Shown: in pieces, positions 5,329 through 8,887 of the stretch
How positions within the stretch are numbered: the first letter of the stretch is position 1
Layout of the letters: each line of letters opens with the position of its first letter
NCBI GenBank assembly: GCA_003230435.1
Contig: QIDW01000131.1
Coordinates: forward strand, 1 to 8,887
Length of the DNA: 8,887 bases
Direction: 5' to 3'
Origin: Acidimicrobiia bacterium
GTDB lineage: Bacteria > Actinomycetota > Acidimicrobiia > Spongiisociales > ZC4RG35
Position numbers and translations under genes: made by a program
Notes under the pieces: generated by a model
What the model saw: only the letters and a program-made list of their open reading frames with translations
Databases searched by the model: none
What the model was told of the DNA's origin: nothing

Positions 5329-5350
5329 GAAGAAGTAGGTGGTGTTGGGG
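5329..5350 (+). repeat. GTGTTG-family repeat copy D
   Basis: This copy differs from copy C at a single base (G for C at the seventh position) over 22 bp. It starts 12 bases after the relE stop, 616 bp from copy C, in the same orientation. CACACC just upstream can pair only weakly with GGTGGTG. Confidence 0.65.
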
Positions 5351-5397
5351 TGGGAAGGCCCGTGATCGTTGGGGATTTGAGTGGTTAGGTCCGTGAG

Positions 5398-5426
5398 GTC
5401 AAACGGGCGTCAAACCGGGGCAAACC
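5398..5426 (+). repeat. Short tandem GTCAAAC repeat
   Basis: GTCAAACGGGC, GTCAAACCGGG and a partial GCAAACC stand head to tail, an 11-bp unit repeated about 2.5 times. The unit is the same GTCAAAC word that accompanies repeat copies B and C, about 50 bp beyond copy D. Confidence 0.6.
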
Positions 5427-5498
5427 TCGCTAATCAGTCCGCTAGGTCGAAGCCACGCGATTGTCGCAACCGGTCACGGTGCAAACCAAACGCAATCC

Positions 5499-5768
5499 TC
5501 ATCGGTTGATAGTCAAGATGCTGTCGACAAACCCAATGACCGCTGCCTCTACTTCGGATTCGCTTCCAGGGAGGCGACCACCGAGCTTCTCCGCGACCCA
5601 GTCGGAAAGAACGGTCGAACCCAAATACTCAACCCAAAACGAACGCTGCAAATAGCCCTGCGCCGCCGTCAGAACCTGATCGCGTGTGATGGGAGCCCAG
5701 ATGCTTATGCCGTCAGGTGGGTAGTCAGGCTCGTTGTCCCCAGCAATTCCCCACCAGGCCTCATCCAC
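5499..5768 (-). CDS. Hypothetical protein, possibly N-terminally truncated
   Basis: I do not recognise this 89-aa acidic protein. It is rich in tryptophan and aromatic residues (WWGIAGDNEPDYPPDG, ISIWAPITRD, RSFWVEYLGSTVLSDWVAEK) with a predicted C-terminal helix (EVEAAVIGFVDSIL). It has no signal peptide or membrane segment. The start is a GTG at 5768 without a ribosome site. The frame stays open upstream to a TAG at 5837-5835, and the residues there (DEGTSFVDRAVDEAWWG) look like natural protein sequence, so the gene may have lost its true 5' end. It lies alone between the tandem GTCAAAC repeat and the response regulators. Confidence 0.5.
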   Translation of the reverse strand: MDEAWWGIAGDNEPDYPPDGISIWAPITRDQVLTAAQGYLQRSFWVEYLGSTVLSDWVAEKLGGRLPGSESEVEAAVIGFVDSILTINR

Positions 5769-6007
5769 CGCTCGGTCGACGAAGGACGTTCCTTCATCTG
5801 CCCCAGAGACGGGATGCCTTTGCGACCCGAGCGACTATTTCCTGGTGTTTCAGGATCTCTCAGACCTTCTGAAGGAGATTTATTCGCCGCAATTGAGGAC
5901 CGCGGTCCACACTACCCCGTGCACGAACACCATCCTTCGAGTCCAAGAGTCACCAGCCACCGTGCGTCTCAACTCCTGACGCCTTGACCACCCGTTAACG
6001 TCGCAAC

Positions 6008-6670
6008 ATGCCAGTGTCGATAGTCCTCGCCGAGGATGCCTTCATCGTTCGCGAGGGAGTGAAAATGATCCTCGAACAAGCCGGCTATGACCTTCGGGCG
6101 GCAGTCGAGGACTACGACGGACTAATGGCCGCTGTTGAAGAACACAGCCCCAATGTGGTCATCACCGACATCCGAATGCCACCCACACGTACCGATGAAG
6201 GTGTTCGGGCCGCCCGCGAGATTCGGCAAGCACACCCCGAGATCGGCGTCGTTGTCTTGTCCCAATATGTCGAGCCCGACTATGCACTCAAGTTGTTCGA
6301 GGCCGGCGCTGAAGGCCTCGCCTATGTGCTCAAGGAGCGGTTGGGTGACATCGGACAGCTCGAACATGCGATAGATGAAGTCAATGCGGGAGGTTCGGTC
6401 TTAGACCCGCGGGTTGTGGATGCACTCATCGAGGGAAGGACCCGACCCGAGTCTCCGGTCAACAGGCTCACCGAGCGGGAGAGAGAGGTTATGACCGCGA
6501 TCGCCGAGGGAAATAGCAATTCTGCCATCGCGGAAAAACTGTTCCTCTCCGAGAGGGCAGTCGAGAAAAACATCAACTCGATCTTCACAAAACTCGACTT
6601 GCTTCCCGATAAAGACGTAAATCGGCGGGTTCGCGCCGTCCTCACGTTTCTCGCTGATGGGCCGGGCTGA
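6008..6670 (+). CDS. NarL/FixJ-type response regulator with LuxR DNA-binding domain
   Basis: This 220-aa transcription factor is activated by phosphorylation in a two-component system. The receiver domain covers residues ~3-120: acidic pocket E9-D10, phospho-acceptor D54 (VVITDIRMP), S85 (VVVLSQ) and K109 (YVLKERL). The LuxR-type helix-turn-helix covers ~152-213, starting LTEREREVMTAIAEGNSNS with recognition region LSERAVEKNINSIFTKLDL. Length and order are normal for the family. The ATG at 6008 has no clear ribosome site. The likely partner kinase is the HisKA_3 enzyme encoded downstream on the other strand, since kinases of that class usually pair with NarL-type regulators. Partnership is inferred from proximity. 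Confidence 0.93.
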   Translation: MPVSIVLAEDAFIVREGVKMILEQAGYDLRAAVEDYDGLMAAVEEHSPNVVITDIRMPPTRTDEGVRAAREIRQAHPEIGVVVLSQYVEPDYALKLFEAGAEGLAYVLKERLGDIGQLEHAIDEVNAGGSVLDPRVVDALIEGRTRPESPVNRLTEREREVMTAIAEGNSNSAIAEKLFLSERAVEKNINSIFTKLDLLPDKDVNRRVRAVLTFLADGPG

Positions 6671-6744
6671 AGTGTGGTTTTCCCCACTAGCGGGCGGATG
6701 GCTCCCATATAGAGAAGTGACCTTGTGGCGCTCACAATGAAAGC

Positions 6745-7125
6745 ATGGAAGGGATCACAACCGACGTTGCCGTCCTCCTCGTCGACGACCAGGAGTCTTT
6801 TCGTTCAGCCGCTCGACTCGTCGTCGAATTGACCGATGGCTTTCGGCTCGCTGCCGAAGCAGAAACAGCAGAAGACGGATTGGATCTTGTGAGCCAAATT
6901 CAACCTGACCTGGTGCTGATGGACATCAACCTGCCCGGGATCGATGGGCTCGAGGCAACACGAAGAATCACGAAATTACACCCTGAGGTCAAGGTGATAG
7001 TCCTTTCCACCTATGAGGCTGCAGAATATGAGCCTCGGGCACTGCAAGCCGGGGCCGTCGCCTTTATCTCGAAATCGGAGTTCGAGCCGGGACGACTCGC
7101 TGAAGTATGGAGAAACGGTAGCTAG
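6745..7125 (+). CDS. Single-domain response regulator (receiver only)
   Basis: This 126-aa protein is one CheY-like receiver: V13-D14-D15 acidic pocket, phospho-acceptor D60 (LVLMDINLPGIDGLEA), S88/T89 (VIVLSTYEAAEY) and K110 (AFISKSEF). It ends at VWRNGS just after the last receiver helix, so there is no output domain. It is most similar in style to NarL-type receivers. It may compete for phosphate, relay it, or bind a partner protein. The stop codon overlaps the stop of the convergent kinase gene by two bases (7123-7124). It sits 74 bp after the LuxR regulator in the same direction, probably within one transcription unit. No strong ribosome site is visible. Confidence 0.9.
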   Translation: MEGITTDVAVLLVDDQESFRSAARLVVELTDGFRLAAEAETAEDGLDLVSQIQPDLVLMDINLPGIDGLEATRRITKLHPEVKVIVLSTYEAAEYEPRALQAGAVAFISKSEFEPGRLAEVWRNGS

Positions 7126-8597
7126 GACACCGTGACCGCATGTGGGATTCGGCCCGTCACCGTGGTCCCTTCATCGCCGGAGTCGATCGTCAGCGTTCCC
7201 CCGATCGCATCGAGTCGATCGCGCATGTTCTGCAATCCCGAGCCACCGTTGCTGGCGGCGAACTCAAACCCGGGTCCGGAGTCAGTAACCGAAAAACTCA
7301 AGACCCCATCTCGGTCGTTCAAGTCGATCTCTATGGGGCCGGCAGCATGTTTCACCGCGTTGGTCACGGCTTCCGATACATCGAAATAGATGGCAGCTTC
7401 GATCTCCGCCGAATATCGCTCCAACTCAGTTTTAGTGACGATGACATCGACTGGTGCTGAGGCGGCCAAAGCCGAGATCGCCGCGCCCAGCCCATCGCTA
7501 ACCAGTACCGGCGGGTATATTCCCTTGGCCAACAGTCGCACCTCATCGAGAGCGTCCTGAGCTTCTCCGCTTAGACCTTCGAGCAGTTGTTTCAGCTCGA
7601 CCGCATCGTGTTTTCCAGCTATCTGGGCCGCCAGTCCGATCTTGACCTTCAACGAGACGATCAGTTGCTGAGCGCCATCGTGCAGGTCGCGTTCGAGACG
7701 TCGCCGTTCGTCATCTTGGGCGTCGACGAGTCGGGTTCTGGATTGTTCCAGTTCTGCGGCACGTCGTGCCAGCGAATCGTTGAGACGTCGGTAGCCCAGC
7801 ACCGCGCCGGCGGACCCGGCCAAATCAGCCACCAGGGCGCGTTCGGCTGTTGACATCGCCGAACCTCGGGGCTTGACCACCTCGAGGGCACCGACGACAT
7901 CACCGTCGTGACGGACGATGAATGTCGCATCATCGTCGACGTCAAGGACAACGTCCACGCCAAAATCATCAGGCGCAGTGGCTATCGGCTCCATGGATTC
8001 TTGTGAGCCAAGCCATACGGTCGCCCGGTCCGCTCCCGTTCCGTCACGAAGCAACTCTGACAATCGTTCCAAGATGCCTTCACCCTGCTCGGACTGGGCC
8101 AGGCGCCGGGTCAGATCCGAGAGAACCTCATAAGGCGTAGCGCGATTTCCATAGACGAGGCGGTTGGCCCACCGCTGGGCGATGTGTCTCACAGGTTCAA
8201 AAGCGACGGCGATGACTGCTGTGGCCACAATCGGCAACGCCGACCCTTCTCCGCCGATCAGCTGACCCAAACCGACAACTACAAGAGCGTACGTGAGAGT
8301 GATGAACCCGGCCAGAAGTGCCAGCACCACGGTGCGGCTGACGACAAGGTCCACGTCATAGAGCCGGTACTTGAGAACGGCAATGCCAATGGCGGCCGGC
8401 AGTAGGCCGAACCCGATGCCAAAGATCACATCTTGCCACGACCCGTTCTCGACGGCGAGTGTCCCAGCAGTGACCTGGGCGATGACGACGGAAAAAACTA
8501 AAAACCCTCCGGCGTAGGCGAGCCACTTGATCTGAAGTGTCTCTTCGCCAGTCGACCTGCGGTACCGAACTACAAGTGAAGTCGACGTCAAACACAA
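7122..8597 (-). CDS. Sensor histidine kinase, HisKA_3 (NarX/DesK class), main part after frameshift
   Basis: This is the kinase of the two-component group. Reading from TTG 8597, residues ~23-150 hold several membrane segments, including KWLAYAGGFLVFSVVIAQV, FGIGFGLLPAAIGIAVLKY and TVVLALLAGFITLTYALVVV, with the actinobacterial motif KYRLYDVDLVVSRT. A GAF-like domain follows (~155-270), then a coiled helix. The H-box is DERRRLERDLHDGAQQ with phospho-acceptor H306. The ATPase has the N-box SEAVTNAVKHA (~408-418), G1 DSGPGF (~439) and G2 GSGLQNM (~452). The sequence opening STSLVVRYRRSTGEE is normally internal in such kinases, and the preceding part lies in another frame upstream, so TTG 8597 is probably not the native start. 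The gene converges on the receiver gene. Confidence 0.88.
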   Translation of the reverse strand: MCLTSTSLVVRYRRSTGEETLQIKWLAYAGGFLVFSVVIAQVTAGTLAVENGSWQDVIFGIGFGLLPAAIGIAVLKYRLYDVDLVVSRTVVLALLAGFITLTYALVVVGLGQLIGGEGSALPIVATAVIAVAFEPVRHIAQRWANRLVYGNRATPYEVLSDLTRRLAQSEQGEGILERLSELLRDGTGADRATVWLGSQESMEPIATAPDDFGVDVVLDVDDDATFIVRHDGDVVGALEVVKPRGSAMSTAERALVADLAGSAGAVLGYRRLNDSLARRAAELEQSRTRLVDAQDDERRRLERDLHDGAQQLIVSLKVKIGLAAQIAGKHDAVELKQLLEGLSGEAQDALDEVRLLAKGIYPPVLVSDGLGAAISALAASAPVDVIVTKTELERYSAEIEAAIYFDVSEAVTNAVKHAAGPIEIDLNDRDGVLSFSVTDSGPGFEFAASNGGSGLQNMRDRLDAIGGTLTIDSGDEGTTVTGRIPHAVTVS

Positions 8598-8887
8598 TCG
8601 TCAAGACTTCGCCGTACGGTTCTGGTGCCAGACGGAGAGGGTTACCGATAAGCGAATTCTCGGTGTCGCCTCCCCAACCACCGTTGAGCATGGTCGCCAG
8701 GACACCAACCGCGGCAGAACCGAGCAGAAACCACAGGGCTTTTCTCCACCGAGGAGAGACCAAATCCCCATGCGGAAACCGGAGGAGGCCAATGAACAGG
8801 GCGATGAGGGCGAGTATTTGTAGTGAGTCTCCTATCCCCTCCAGCCAACCGGCAAGGACAGGATCCGATTCGATGGTGGCCACCACA
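8598..8887 (-). pseudogene. N-terminal part of the same histidine kinase, other frame, runs off the window
   Basis: This frame reads GIGDSLQILALIALFIGLLR, then RKALWFLLGSAAVGVLATML, then NPLRLAPEPYGEVLTIVF: two membrane helices and the start of a third. Such helices precede the RYRRS segment in KYRLYDVD-type kinases. The frame then continues out of register while the next segment lies one base away, so a single extra base (or two missing) between about 8560 and 8602 splits the gene. The true start is beyond the right edge; GTG 8886 is only where the window ends. Confidence 0.7.

Noticed and set aside
473..5350. Classical integron attC sites
   Set aside because: The cores GTTGACA and GTTGGGG do not satisfy GTTRRRY, no full R''-L''-L'-R' arrangement is evident, and no integrase is present. 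Only a loose resemblance is retained as a finding.
5398..5426. CRISPR array
   Set aside because: The units are 11 bp, directly adjacent and too few. There are no spacers and no cas genes.
8597..8597. TTG 8597 as the genuine start of the histidine kinase
   Set aside because: The preceding membrane helices of the same protein family are encoded just upstream in another frame, so this start is an artefact of the frameshift.
1..8887. tRNA, rRNA or known riboswitch genes
   Set aside because: I looked through the intergenic stretches and saw no cloverleaf, conserved rRNA segment or recognisable riboswitch core.

Overview
The window looks like part of a chromosome from a high-GC Gram-positive bacterium (Actinomycetota, possibly an Acidimicrobiia-like lineage). 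The reasons are the overall base composition, GTG/TTG starts, promoters placed so that transcripts would begin at or near the ATG, and protein families typical of that phylum: a KYRLYDVD-type membrane histidine kinase, a DUF6036 nucleotidyltransferase and a Fic protein with HPFANGNGRTAR. This assignment is inference; there is no rRNA or tRNA gene to confirm it.

Layout. Positions 1-~377 (minus) are the C-terminal half of a PcaJ-like 3-oxoadipate CoA-transferase subunit B. Its homology stops abruptly, so it is a truncated relic. Positions ~380-5430 form an accessory block rich in toxin-antitoxin modules. It holds an AbiE-like pair (a 313-aa putative antitoxin/regulator and a DUF6036 nucleotidyltransferase, minus), an RmuC family gene with a frameshifted 3' end (minus), a ribbon-helix-helix antitoxin with a Fic toxin (minus), and a Phd/YefM-RelE/ParE pair (plus). 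From about 5500 there is one small unknown gene (minus), then a two-component signalling group: a NarL/LuxR response regulator (plus), a stand-alone receiver (plus), and a convergent multi-TM sensor histidine kinase with HisKA_3 and HATPase domains (minus). The kinase carries a frameshift and runs off the right edge.

The most distinctive pattern is a family of intergenic repeats sharing a GTGTTG core, all in the same orientation whatever the gene direction, at about 473-494, 3557-3578, 4713-4734 and 5329-5350. The last two match at 21 of 22 positions and lie either side of phd-relE. The second and third bracket the Fic module. Copies of GTCAAAC cluster beside them and can pair imperfectly with the GTGTTG arm. 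This gives a cassette-like organisation in which each toxin-antitoxin unit lies between related structured repeats. The repeats do not fit the classical integron attC core well, so the mobilising mechanism, if there is one, is unidentified.

Two of the toxin-antitoxin operons share a promoter design: a consensus-like promoter with a 17-bp spacer, a perfect inverted repeat covering the -10 and reaching the start codon, and predicted transcription start at or within a few bases of the ATG. This suggests leaderless, autorepressed operons.
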